Part shown: positions 1 through 18,589 of the stretch, piece by piece
How positions within the stretch are numbered: position 1 is the first letter of the stretch
How the letters are laid out: each line of letters begins with the position of its first letter
Assembly (NCBI GenBank): GCA_963682055.1
Contig: OY821745.1
Coordinates: 18,411,342 to 18,475,341, forward strand
Reading direction: 5' to 3'
Source: Primula veris
Lineage: Eukaryota; Streptophyta; Magnoliopsida; Ericales; Primulaceae
DNA length: 64,000 nucleotides
Notes under the pieces: model-generated
What the model was told of the DNA's origin: nothing
What the model saw: the letters and a program-made list of their open reading frames with translations, nothing else
The model's database searches: none
Translations under genes and position numbers: made by a program

Positions 1-2
1 AT

Positions 3-485
3 GAGGAGGATGACGACGACGATGACGACGATGATGATGACGACCTACATTACGACCCAAGAACTTACACTAGGGCTTCAAGTTGTCGGCGTCCCGACGA
101 AAGAGGCATAGGGGAAGGCGAATCTAGTAACGGCGGGCGTAGCGGGGGTAGAAGATCGACTGGAGGTCGACCCCCGACTACAGATCAGGGTCCGGGTCCA
201 AGTTCAAGCGGTCATGGTCGTCGTGCTTCTTTTGCTGGGTCGGAGTACGTTCAAGATGATGTTCCGTTCGATCATCATAGACAATCATTTGGGGCGGACT
301 ACAGTTGGAGTCGAGGATTGACACTTACATCCCACGAGCATGCTCCGCATCCAGAATCGCAGCATCGACAGAGACGCCGTCCAGAGCTAAACGAAATCGA
401 AGAGTCTACTGAGCCGTCATCGGATAGATTAACATCGGCGGGAAAGATGCTCCCTACGTCCAACTTTAAATCATTTAGTCGTTAA
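3..485 (+). CDS. C-terminal fragment of a low-complexity protein, possibly plant mobile domain (PMD)/'phosphatase 7 long form'-like
   Basis: An open frame runs from the window edge to a TAA at 483-485 (about 160 codons), so only the C-terminus is present. It starts with an Asp/Glu run, followed by a Gly/Ser/Arg-rich stretch (GGRSGGRRSTGGRPP), a Pro/Gly/Ser segment, and a His/Gln/Arg-rich region ending in SNFKSFSR. No catalytic motif is visible. Such acidic and Gly/Arg-rich tails are common at the end of transposon-associated PMD (MAIN/MAIL-like) ORFs in plants, and a decayed MULE lies immediately downstream. That identification is inference. It could equally be the tail of an unrelated nuclear protein or a gag-like ORF. 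The frame is intact over everything visible. Confidence 0.4.
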   Translation, partial: EEDDDDDDDDDDDDLHYDPRTYTRASSCRRPDERGIGEGESSNGGRSGGRRSTGGRPPTTDQGPGPSSSGHGRRASFAGSEYVQDDVPFDHHRQSFGADYSWSRGLTLTSHEHAPHPESQHRQRRRPELNEIEESTEPSSDRLTSAGKMLPTSNFKSFSR

Positions 486-567
486 AAAAAAAATGCATAT
501 TTGTGTTTTTTGTATTTGATTTGTATGTTTGATTTGTAAGTTTTATTCGTAGGTGAGTTGGAATATT

Positions 568-659
568 ATAAATTCGTAAGTTTAATTTGATTTGTATGTT
601 TGATTTGTACGTTATAAATTCGTAAGTTTAATTTGATTCGTATGTTTGATTTGTATGTT
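568..659. repeat. Two-copy tandem repeat (~46 bp unit)
   Basis: Two near-identical copies (568-613 and 614-659) begin with ATAAATTCGTAAGTTTAATT and continue with alternating TTGATTTGTATG motifs. They lie just after the stop of the upstream ORF fragment. No coding capacity is seen. Confidence 0.75.
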
Positions 660-710
660 TGTAAAAAATATTATGTATTTTAATTGATAGGACCAATATT
701 GAGTTTTTAC

Positions 711-820
711 AAACCCTAAACCCCTAAACCCTAAACCCTAAACCATAAACCCTAAATTACAAACCCTAAACCCTAAACCCTAAACCCTAAATCCTAAACC
801 CTAAACTCCTAAACCCTAAA
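711..820. repeat. Interstitial telomere-like (AAACCCT)n array
   Basis: About 15 units of AAACCCT, several degenerate (AAACCCCT, AAACCAT, AATCCT, AAACTCCT), in an otherwise AT-rich stretch. Plant telomeres are (TTTAGGG)n; this matches on the complementary strand. The degeneracy and the position between transposon parts suggest an interstitial relic or a component of the transposon, not a chromosome end. Confidence 0.85.
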
Positions 821-865
821 TATTCTGAAATATACATACAAACCGTAAATTTACAGATTTCATAC

Positions 866-1220
866 AAACCGTATATTAAATGTATGGTTTGCATGTATTA
901 TGTGCAAACCGTAAAATAAATGTACGGTTTGTACCCCTAATTTAAGCAGCGTCATTTTACGAATGTACTTTTTGCACTGAATCACCGTTAATAACGTTAA
1001 AAAAAAAAACTACAAACCGTAAAAATAATCTACGGTTTGTAGTGTAAATGACATTGGATACCATATCTATCAAAATAAATCCGACAACACCTTATCACTT
1101 TTGAATTATTATGATTTGACAACCCTATCCGAAAATGACTACTCAATGCATTATTAAAGTTTGAAAATGACTATACAACAAAAAACACTATAAACCGTAA
1201 AAGTAATCTACGGTTTGTAG
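866..1220. repeat. Array of four 'aaaccgta...tacggttt' palindromes
   Basis: Four short hairpin-forming palindromes share the arms AAACCGTA/TACGGTTT around an AT-rich loop. They lie at 866-890, 906-930, 1010-1042 and 1188-1220. A further palindrome with a related core (CCGTAGATT/AATCTACGG) lies beyond the transposase at 4762-4786. This distribution suggests subterminal repeats or transposase-binding sites of the MULE, but no terminal inverted repeat has been delimited. Confidence 0.7.
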
Positions 1221-1350
1221 TGTAAATGACATTGGATACCATATCTATCAAAATAATTCCGACAACACCTTATCACTTTTGAATTATTATGACTTGACAA
1301 CCCTATCCGAAAATGACTACTCAATGCATTATTAAAGTTTGGAAATGACA
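1010..1350. repeat. Tandem duplication (~163 bp, two copies)
   Basis: Copy 1 (1010-1172) and copy 2 (1188-1350) differ at only a few positions. Each begins with one of the AAACCGTA palindromes and ends in TTATTAAAGTTTG(A/G)AAATGA. They sit directly upstream of the transposase pseudogene, in its presumptive promoter. Confidence 0.85.
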
Positions 1351-1501
1351 CCACCTTGTGGGGTTTCTGAAATTAACACTATAAATATGGCTCATTTTTG
1401 CCAATTCTAACAAACCCTAAAATCAAACACAAACACATTTCAGAAATCTCTTAAAAAATACTCCTTTCTTCCCAAAAAAATATAAACAAACACTTTAGAA
1501 A

Positions 1502-4200
1502 ATGAATTACAACTATGGTTATGACAACAACCAATGGAATAACAACAATGCGAATTCATCCAGTGGCTCAAACGATGAGCTAACTGATTATTCAGAGCAC
1601 TTTGAAGTTGATGAATTGAATTGGGAAACAAGGGATGAAATGCTTGCTGATCTTGCTGATGTGGCTGGAAATTGGGGTTTCATTCTTACGATTCGTAGGT
1701 CTGGGGGGGTGATGGGAGCAGAACACCGTATGTTGATATTGTGTGTGATAAATCGGGGGTTTACGAAAAAAAGAAACCATCTTCCATAAATTCAGGTACA
1801 AAGAAAAAAGATTTTCCATTTTTCATTAAAGGTTACGTAGTTAATGGTGAATGGATGTGTCACGTAGAAAATGGACAACATAACCACCCACCTCCAACTT
1901 ACCTCCAAGGGCAAGCACGACATGCTCGTTTAACCCAAGATGAAAAAGAAATTGTTAAAACTTTAAGGCAAAGTAGTTTTAAAGTTGGTGCAATATTAGA
2001 GGCCATAAAAAATCGAAATCCTGACAATGTATCAAACAATAAAACGATACATAATTTTTTGGCTGGACTGAAATTTAAAGAACGAGATGGTAGAAACCCG
2101 ATACAGGAACTGCTTAATTTGTTGGATAGACATCGCTACACATTCTACTATAATATGAACCCATCAACCCATTGCCTTGAGAACTTGTTTTTTGCACACC
2201 CCGATTCTATAAGGATGTTCAAAGATTTTCCTGATGTCTTGTTAATGGATTGTACATATAGGACAAACCGTTTTAATATGTCATTTCTAGAAGTCGTAGG
2301 AATGACATCAACGAACCAAACATATTGTTTAGGTTTTGTTTTCATGAGTGACGAGACAAAGGAAAGTTATATATGGGCATTGGAAAAATTTAAAGTTACA
2401 TTGGAGGGTTGTATACTACCTAGGGTGTTTGTAACCGACAGGGAAATGGCCTTATCAAATGCTTTATCCGTTGTTTTTCCCGATTCTCATCATATTTTGT
2501 GCACTTTTCATATTGCAAAAAATGTTTTGAAAAACTGCCGTAAAAAGATCCCTGACGAGGAGTGGCAAACGTTTCTAGATGATTGGGGTTTATTGGTTGA
2601 TTCTGAGTCGATAGAGGAGTACAATCATAACCGAGCTTATTTCAATTCCTCTTACAAATCGTACCCTGCTGTGATTAAGTATGTAGACAAGCTTTTAAAT
2701 GATTATGCTGAAAAGTTTGTTGCATGCTTTACCAACCATACAACACATCTAGGTAACAGAACTAGCAATCGAGCCGAACAACAACATGCTAAGCTGAAAA
2801 GATCCCTTTCCACAAATACTGACATGCTTGAAAATGTTTGGGTAGAGGTGAATAGAATTCTAGAAAAACAGTTTGAGGATATTAAGATGAAGTTGGATAA
2901 ATGCAAGTCTTATTTTCCACATTCTGAACGAACACCTCTATTTATAAATCTTAGGTCGTATATCACACACTATGCCTTTGATTTATTATTTCAAGAACAC
3001 AAAAAATGTAGTGGCCAGGCTGATGAGAATTGTTCTTGCGGCTTCAAATTGTCTCACGGTTTACCTTGTCATCATATTATGAGTGAACATATTTTATTCG
3101 GGAAGCCTCTTACTCTAGAATATATTCATCAATTCTGGAAAAAATTAGACGTAATTGATGATAATAGGAACACCGATGATTATGGGGTAGAGGGTGATCT
3201 AGAAGAGTTTAAAAATGTTTATGCTAGCAAAACTAATGTTGAAAAACGGCGTATGAAAACACAACTCCGAGAGATAACCGTACCAGCTAGAACATCCATC
3301 AGTGACCCCGAAGTGAGACAAAATAGGGGGAGACCTAGAAAGGGAGACAAATCTAGTAAGAGAGATAAGTCGGGATGGGAGTATGTGGAGGAACAGAGTG
3401 CTGGTGCTAGTAGGGACAAGGGCAAAGGTAAGGCGGATGAAACACCGGAGGTAAGGGTAAACCCAACTAGGAGGCCGCGAAACCAGAACCCTAAACCCAC
3501 CCCCAATAGGGCAACCTTGCTGTACAGTGACCAAATATGGGTCATGTTACATAGTTACATCGAAACGGTTTATGATGTGCGTGGGGATGGTAACTGTGGG
3601 TTCCGGGTACTTGCAAATGCGACGGGTAAACACCATGGGGAAGATGATTGGTATGCGGTAAGATGTGAGTTGTTTCAAGAGCTGTAGCAAATGAAAGGTG
3701 TTCATTATGAGTTGTTTGAGAATCTTGATTTTGAAGCTTACCGGTATGATTATATTTTATCAAGTTTAAATTTTTATCATCATACAAATCCCGCACCTTC
3801 TGAGAAATGGATGAGATTTCCGTCTTATGGTTTTTTAATTGCTTCTCATTACAATATGTCAATTGTATTGTTGTTCTTATGGCAAAATAAAAATGGAGGG
3901 GTAAACGTGGGAAACGCCACTTTTTTACCTCTTTATACTGGTCCGCATCAGGGAACGACATATTACATCCCGACTGTAATGGTGTTCGTCAACAGTTGTC
4001 ACTATGCTCAGGTTATTCCTAAAGAAGAAGGGATATTCCCAATGCCAGCAATTATAGCACGGTGAGAACAAACACGCACTGAGGCAGCTGCGCCATGGAA
4101 GGAACTTTTTCGACCAAATTTCAAGTTATATATGGCGCTGAAAAAGCAATCGGGAAAGCAAAAAGCAAATGAAGAAGAAGCTATAGACCTAAGTCCATAA
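1502..4200 (+). pseudogene. MULE (Mutator-like) transposase with FAR1-type DNA-binding, SWIM and C-terminal OTU protease domains, broken
   Basis: An ATG at 1502 opens an Asn-rich leader. The frame shifts at a G7 run (1703-1709), where one extra base would join it to the next frame. After the shift the protein shows a FAR1/WRKY-GCM1-like HNH zinc motif (about 1852-1890) and a MULE DDE domain: MDCTYRTNRF with its Asp at 2248, VTDREMALSNAL near 2430, HHILCTFHIAKNV near 2490, and SNRAEQQHAKLK near 2770. A SWIM zinc finger (CSCGFKLSHGLPCHH) lies near 3035. The C-terminus is an OTU cysteine protease: DGNC with the Cys at 3595, and a distal NSCHYAQ carrying the candidate catalytic His near 4006. In-frame stops TAG (3685) and TGA (4063) interrupt the OTU part, and the frame then runs to TAA at 4198. 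The protein would bind and cut transposon ends; the OTU part could remove ubiquitin. With three lesions it is probably dead. Confidence 0.85.
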
Positions 4201-6762
4201 TCAGTTTTTTATTTTTAATTTTATGTAAATTACTATTTTTTCCAATTTGTTGTAAATTTATATGATGTAAACAAATGTTTAATAAATTTGTTTTATGAAA
4301 TTTAGTTCATGTTTGCATATTGAGTTAATTTTCTTTTATGAAATTTATATAATTTATGATTGTTTCATTCAAGAAAATTGACGATTGACATCAAATTGAC
4401 GACTTAGTTAATGTTTCATATTGCGTTATACAAGTGTTAAAAACAAACCAAAGGTACTTCACAAAAATTGACGATTTAGTTAATGATTCAATAAATATCA
4501 ACTTATACACTTGACAAAAATATAACATGAACCAAAAACATAAAATTTATCAAATCAACTAAATTTGTGTAAATTTTGTGTTTATTTTGAGAGATTGTTA
4601 GAATATTGGTAATTTATTTTATGTATAATTTTAAAAATAAGGCATTTAGTTTTTTTATTAAAAAAATCATGTTTAATTTGAAAAAAATATTCAGTATTTT
4701 AATTTTAATTATTAGAATTTTAATTTTAATTTTTAATTTCAAAATTTATGTGAAAACACACAGACCGTAGATTAAATCTACGGTCTACAATAAACTGTAG
4801 ATTAAATCTACAATTTCTGTACGTTTAAACAGATTTTTTGAAGTTTAAAAAGTGATCCTCTACTCTCAAACATAGTTACGAAAAATGGAAAAGGGATGAA
4901 ACGTGAAAAAAAGATATAAAAAAACTAAAATTTATAGACGAAAGAATAAGAAGGGGGAGAAGAGAGGTAATTAATTTAAAAAAGGGAAATGTTTCCCTAA
5001 AGCCAGTAAAAACATATACAAAACGGTGTAAAACCTGTAAAAAGAGAGAAAAAGAGTAAAAGTGAAGAGAGAGAGAGAGAGAGTAAATTAGATCACCATC
5101 CTGATCAGTCCCTTCAATCACTATTCACCCCGCATATAACAATACAATACAATACAAAATTCCATACATATTTACATACATACACATCCATCTATCTATA
5201 CAACCACTTTCATCTCTCTCTCTCTCTCTCTCAGTCTGTCTGAATATGCTCAGCCTCTCCCCCCCTTTTTTCCTAGCGTATTTCTTCTTTTTCTTCTTTT
5301 TTATTTATTTATTTATTTATTATTATTTGTTTTTCATTTTAAATTCCAACTTACACCTTTCTTTTTCTACAATTGATCAAACTTACTACTAGATGATCTA
5401 ATATTGTTTGTCAATTCTTACTTTACTTTTATTTTTGTTTGACTAGGACAACAAGTTTCTTTTTATTCTCTTTTTAACTCTTTTTTGGGTGAGGAATCAG
5501 ATAAAATCTTGTGTTAACCTGAAAGGTTACACCTTTCTTTTGCTACAATTGATAAAACTTATTACTAGATGATATAATATTATTGGGCAAGTCTTACTTT
5601 GCTTTTTTTTTTTTCTTTTTTTTTTTTTTCTGTTTGATAAGGACAATATGTTCAATTTTATACTCACTCTTTTTTAGGTGAGGAATAAGATTTATCTTGT
5701 GTGACACCTACCTTTTGCTAGAATTGATGAAACTTCAAATCTTTTTAGGACAAAATGTTCATTAAATCTTCCGCTACAATTGCTACACCTTTCTTTTCTG
5801 TTTGACTAGGAAAAATTGATCATTTTTATACTCACTCTTTTTAGGTGAGGAAAAAGATTAATTCTTTTTCTTTTGCAAATATTGCTCTGCCTCTGTGTGC
5901 TTTCTCTACCCAGCTTTTACCTAGTCACTGTATTTACTGCTATTTCTGTACAAATATAAGTTTGTGTTTTAGTTTCTTTGATTATCTGGATTTGATTATT
6001 TAATTGAGTTTGTAGTTGGATATAATTGAGTTGGTTAACTTCAAAGATTAATTCTTTCCTTCATGAATGTTGAACAAAAGGTGATGGGTATGACCAATTT
6101 TAGTTTACTATGTTGGTCAAAACATATGTTCATTTTGATCAGTACTTTTTTAATAGTAAAAAAGACCAACTATTTTTAATAATTTGATAACGGTGTTAAA
6201 TTTGAAATATAAATTATCTCTCTACTTATGCAGAAACGTAGATACTATATATTGGCGACGCTTAATTTACTTCTTTTTGAAGAAAATAGTTTGACTTGTT
6301 AGCTAACAAGACTTGATCAGCTGGGTAATGATAAGTATTAACTTGTTTCCGAATACAGGTTGTTTGGGTTTTGCTCAGCTGAGCCCTTTTCTTTTGCCCC
6401 CAAAACTACAAACCAAGCAAACCCTGTGTATGCTTATCATTTGAATCCCGATTATTTGTAAGGGTGGAAAGTTTGTTTTTGTACTAAACCTAGTTAATAG
6501 TAACTTGAGAACAGATTGTAGAAGTTTTAAGATGATTTTTGCTAATTCATTAAACATTTGATCTGAAGGGAGGTAAAAAGTTAAATCTGAAACTTTATCC
6601 TTTCATTGCCATTTTTGCTTTTTCTTGCTCTGAGTATGTTTTTCCCTCTAAATCATCTTTATCAGGAATACCAGTGTTTGAACAAGATGGAATTTCAAAT
6701 ATTAGAGAATCTTGTGGACAGTGGAAAATAAATGCTCTCTCTTATATTTGCAATACTTACAC
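4201..6762. other. Intergenic DNA plus presumptive promoter and 5' leader of the SHAGGY-like kinase gene
   Basis: No protein gene is seen. The first ~550 bp is AT-rich transposon flank. A perfect odd palindrome of 25 bp (4762-4786) with arms AGACCGTAGATT follows. CT-rich DNA near 5209-5265 is typical of a plant 5' UTR. A possible 3' splice site ('atcag|gaatacc', about 6665) suggests that the kinase has a leader intron. The transcription start cannot be fixed from sequence alone. Confidence 0.5.
5345..5875. repeat. Degenerate tandem repeat (~170 bp unit, 3 copies) upstream of the kinase
   Basis: Three diverged copies (roughly 5345-5515, 5525-5695, 5700-5870) share the ordered motifs ACACCTTTCTTTT, CTACAATTGAT(A/C)AAACTTA, TTTGA(C/T)(T/A)AGGACAA and CTCTTTTTT(A/G)GGTGAGGAA(T/A). 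They lie in the probable leader intron or promoter of the kinase gene. Confidence 0.7.
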
Positions 6763-14059
<7,297 letters not shown>

Positions 14060-15033
14060 CAGATGCAGATTATCTTCGTCTCTATGAAAACCTTTGAAGC
14101 ATTATTCCTTTTTCCTGTTTGTAACTTTTTTCCCTTTCGGTATTACAACCATCCTTATAGGTTACTGCACATGTATGTATAAGTATTTCACTGCTCTATA
14201 AAGTGATCAGGCTTACAGAATCATTGAGAATTTTGATACACATGAGGATAAAATTGTATGTTGTGGTGTTTATGGTCTATGATTTGTTTTGTGATTTAAC
14301 ACCTTATCGTTTGGATATATGTATGTTCTTTACAGCTTTAGGAACTGCATTATTTAACTTGTAGGCGTATATGTGTTTGTGGTAATTGTGGAGCCTTTAT
14401 TTCACTCTTACAATTACTAAAGGGTCAGTTTCGGGTGTCCTCTCTTCTCCAATCGGGTTCCAAAGGCTTAAGAGTGAAACTGTCATCTAAGGTATTTATA
14501 TATTCCAGATAAACTTAATTTTGCTGAGACACCCAAGAGTATTTTGGGGTTGCTCATTTTCTCATGTTTTTGTGATTATCTTCTTTTGTTTTATGGAAAT
14601 TAAGGTCTGGAACAAAAAAACACAACTTTTTTAAACTTCATCCCAACTTCCCTATGTAATTAGAAAATGTGCCAATTTGAGCAAACTAGTTAAGAATTTG
14701 GTAAACTTTCAGAAGCATACAAGGGGATAAAAATTGTGTACTATTAACTAGGGCTGGAATTTTTTACCAAATCGTGCCAACCAATTGCACATAGCTTTGT
14801 ACTGCAATTTACGGTACTATCGCACTATGGTACAGTATAGCGCTAAAATTTCATGGTACCGTAATGATATTGATTTTTTGAAAATCACGGGATTACCGTT
14901 TACTACCTTTCATTCATGATTTAATCAATTTATATTTATATTTATATTTATATTTAATATTAATACTAGGCCACTGGCCCACTGATACATTAACTTTTAA
15001 ATTAAGTAGGAAATAGATAGTTAGATAGTATTA

Positions 15034-15851
15034 TGGATGAGTTAGGGTCGGGATTCGATCCGTATCCCGATCCGATTACTTTTGAAAGTGAAAAAAAAAA
15101 CCCGATCCCGACCCAACAAAAGTCGGGACCCGACTTTTTGGGGACCCGAATTTTCGAGATCCCGTAGGGTCAGGATAGGTTTATCCCGAATCTATGACGA
15201 CGTCATTTTTTATTAACAATATTCCTAGTTTAAAAATAATATTCCTAATAAATGAAAAAAAAAAATTAACATATAGTAGAAAAAATAGTGTGAAACTACA
15301 AATAATGGAGTAGATAAAAAAATTGATACGTTTTTTATCAGATTCTTTTAGTATTTAGTTTTATTCACACAAGCAACAATTATCATACTAAATGAGATAT
15401 ATTATCATTATAATTTTTATAATCGGAAAATAATAATCATTTATCTTTCTTGAAAATAACAATATAATTTTTTAATTTAAGTATATTTTTTATTTTAACA
15501 GCTTAATATATTTAAAACTATAAATCTATATTATACTTATATAATTATAACTAATATATAAAACAAAAAGGATTGTAGCTTATATGGTAGAGTGCTTACA
15601 TTGTATGTTAGAGGTACAATGTTCGATTTTCATCACTTGCATTCGATATAAATTAATTTATATTTTTATATAAAATATAAATTAATTAAAAAAATCGGGT
15701 CGGGACACCCGATGAAATCAAAATTGTCATCTGATCCCAAAGTTTGTCGGGTCGGGACAAAACCCGACATTTTCAGGTCGGGACTATTCTCGGATCGGGT
15801 GTGGATTGAGACACGAGTCGGGATTTCGGGATTCTTTTTCCCAGCCTTTGA
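15034..15851. mobile_element. Second hAT-like element nested in the first
   Basis: An 818-bp segment is bounded by a perfect 8-bp repeat, TAGTATTA (15026-15033 and 15852-15859). Both ends are full of GTCGGGA/TCCCGAC motifs on opposite strands (left about 15044-15180, right about 15695-15830). The outermost bases match only loosely as an inverted repeat, so the exact family is less certain than the insertion itself. No transposase is encoded. Confidence 0.75.
15570..15634 (+). repeat. tRNA-like (SINE-type) sequence inside the nested element
   Basis: The stretch contains a tRNA A-box-like TAGCTTATATGG (15576-15587) and a B-box-like TGTTCGATTTTC (15620-15631) at tRNA spacing, with TACATTGTATG in between. 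It lacks a clean acceptor stem and a full B box, so it is read as a tRNA-derived fragment, not a functional tRNA gene. Confidence 0.4.
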
Positions 15852-16252
15852 TAGTATTATAGTAATACTACATATACATATAGATATGAGAAATAAGTAA
15901 GACGTTTCTTAAACAAAACATGTGATTAATTTTCTTCTTGTTCCGTTTACCAATTATAGTATTAATAATTGTGGGTTACATAGAAAGCACATTCTTGTGT
16001 ATTTAGACAATTAATGAACGATCTGGATAGAGTGAATATGTATAGCTCTGCTTTGTTAGTTTCTTTACTATATTTCAATTGCTAAATTAAATAACCGTTT
16101 GTCATGTCGATGTGTGAAATGTTTGGATTTTTTGTGGCGTATCGATTTTGGTAATGTACTGTACCATTACCGTACCGCACTTGAAGTGTGGTACGATAAT
16201 GGTATAGCGCAATTACCGACGGTAATGTACCGTTTCCACCCCTACTATTAAC

Positions 16253-17863
16253 CGGTTACTTTCTCTCTTTAATAATAAAGTGTCATGTTCCTTTCTTCTC
16301 TCCCATCTCCTGCCGAAGGTGCCACCACTGTCGGCGAGCTGTGCATCCACTGCCCAAGCTTTCATTGCCACCATTGCTGCTTTTCTAATGGTAAAGTACA
16401 TGTGCATTCTCTCTCTCCCCTTCTCTCTCTTTGCCACTATCGGTGAAATTGGCGATAATGGTGAATTTGACGATACTCATCCGATAATGGTGAGGGTGGC
16501 GATAATCCTTCGATGATGCGCTCTTTTAGCTAGTTTGTAGTGACGATATCCAAATGATATATGTAATGATTTGGTCAAGGGGCGGCATACACATGTGATC
16601 AGGGGTTGCCATGACAACCCCACAATTTTGAAAAATAATTTTTTTTCATCAGTGTTTTTCATAATAATTTATATATACGGTATTCTGACAATCTCTTAAA
16701 TATATTTTTTGGCAACCCTCCCAAATTATATATATTGTTAGTGTAATAACATAACATACCATAATTTTGTATGCGCTGATAATATATAAGAAATACTTAA
16801 AAAAGTAATATAGGCAAGTGATTATAAAAGACATTTTACACCAATTTATCATGTTGACACGTAACACAAATCTTTAAAAAAAATTAAAGAAAAATAATAA
16901 TTAAAGTAGTGGTGAGTACAAACAAAATTTATAAAAGAATTTTTGGTGGTTTGTATTTTAATTGAAGTGAGTATACTGAAATTGTGTAATAGATATTTAA
17001 TTGTTCGTATATATCTATTATTTAATTTACGTTTGATTTTTTCAGGTTTTTTTTAAATATTTTTTTACCTTCGTGTGTTAATATTTTTACTTGTTATATC
17101 TTGATTTATTAAAGTTATTTTTTGTACCTTTTTGGTTTCTATTTTATTTATTTTTTTAGTCAATTTTAAAACCTTTCGACACATGAGTGCACGTGACATT
17201 ACTGTTGTAGAATTTTTTGGAAGTTTGAAAAGAAAGTCTAAATTGAGCGAAAATAGAAAAAATATAAATCAAATACATTTTAATCAAAAAATCAAAGTAA
17301 AAAAATAAAGAAAATACGGTAAATACCGTCTTTTCCGTGTTTATATTTTGAAAAATATTATGCGTTTTTTTATTAATTTTGACAAAGTCACATATTTGGT
17401 CTTGGTTGCGCCTCTGATTTGATCCCTTCTCTTGATATGCAGAGGCTGTCAGTAGAACGAACAATAAAATAATAAGTTTTGTTCATGAAAGTTCATTTAA
17501 TTTACAATTTATATAGAAAAATAAATTGATTTACCGCATTTAGAAATTATAATTATTTAGTATAACCATTTCTAAAAGATGGAAGAATACACTTATGCAA
17601 ATTTGTGCATGGGAAGTGTTAAAAGGATGTTAATTGATGTAATTATTTAACACAGTTTTATTTTATATAATTTTTATAAAAGGAATGTTTTGGGTTTTCG
17701 ATGTGAAATAAGAAAAAAATCGTAATAGTTTCAGTTGAGATCTGGTAAAGATAAATTACGTCTTTTTGGCAAACGAGATTTTTGATGAAGATAAATTAGC
17801 TTTAGTCATGCTATTTTGGTCTAGTAAATGAATAATAAATGATTATTCATTTATATTATAATC
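16253..17863. other. AT-rich intergenic DNA, no gene
   Basis: No convincing ORF. 16270-16510 is CT-rich with short repeats of GGCGATAATGGTGA type. A near-palindrome, GGGGTTGCCATGACAACCCC (16603-16622), looks like a transposon end or regulatory hairpin. The remainder is AT-rich and featureless. Confidence 0.5.
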
Positions 17864-18070
17864 TGTTGTGTGACATATTAGCTCGGTATATGTATAGATA
17901 TAGAGAGAGAAACAGGAGAGATAACAACATGATCTTTATTAATCAGAATGTCTGAATACAAGTGGACTCTAACATTTTTTATATACTAGAGGTTAGTGTT
18001 ATATAAGGTAGAAAGGCCAACTTAGTTCCACTATGAGTAAGGCCTAATAGTCCAATAATATCCTACAACA
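17864..18070 (-). repeat. 3' LTR of the copia element
   Basis: Begins TGTTGTGTGACA and ends TACAACA, giving 5-bp TGTTG/CAACA terminal inverted repeats. The adjacent CTCCCCCTTTG is the complement of the polypurine tract. Confidence 0.82.
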
Positions 18071-18589
18071 CTCCCCCTTTGAACGTCTTTAATTCTTCAT
18101 CTTCATGCAATCGATCTGAGTCGAGTTCATTCGCAGTGCTAAACACATAAAAACCTTAGAGCCGGAAAACCCAGTGTGGGACAAAACCAGTACATAGGAG
18201 AAATTGTGTAGCCGAATGATATAGGCTGAAATATCATGTAAATAACTAACCACAATACAGTGTGCCTCATCAAAACCTTGGCAGAGCAAACCCAATGGGA
18301 AAATATCTAATCGAAGGAAAAAGAGTGCAACAGTGGTAGTAGTAGGGATTAACCACAAAATAGATGCCTCATCAAAACCTTGCCAGAGTAAAACCAGTGG
18401 AAAAAACCTCTAGTCAAAAGACAAAAGAGTACACAGTGGTAAAAAGTATACAACATGATATTTCCCCTAATTTCGGAAATCTTAAGTGAGATATGATGGA
18501 AACGTGTCTAGCTAAAAACATTGTCAAGGAAAACCCAGTGGAAAAAAACATTGGTCTAAGGACAAAAAGAGTACACGAGCATGAGACTG

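Larger units (their letters stand above)
14749..16244. mobile_element. Non-autonomous hAT-type element downstream of the kinase
   Basis: The left end is TAGGGCTGGAATTTTTTACC; the right end, read on the complementary strand, is TAGGGGTGGAAACGGTAC. Both are flanked by a perfect 8-bp target duplication, CTATTAAC (14741-14748 and 16245-16252). Subterminal regions are rich in GGTAC/GTACC motifs. The 1.5-kb body encodes no transposase and contains a second, nested element. Confidence 0.9.
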
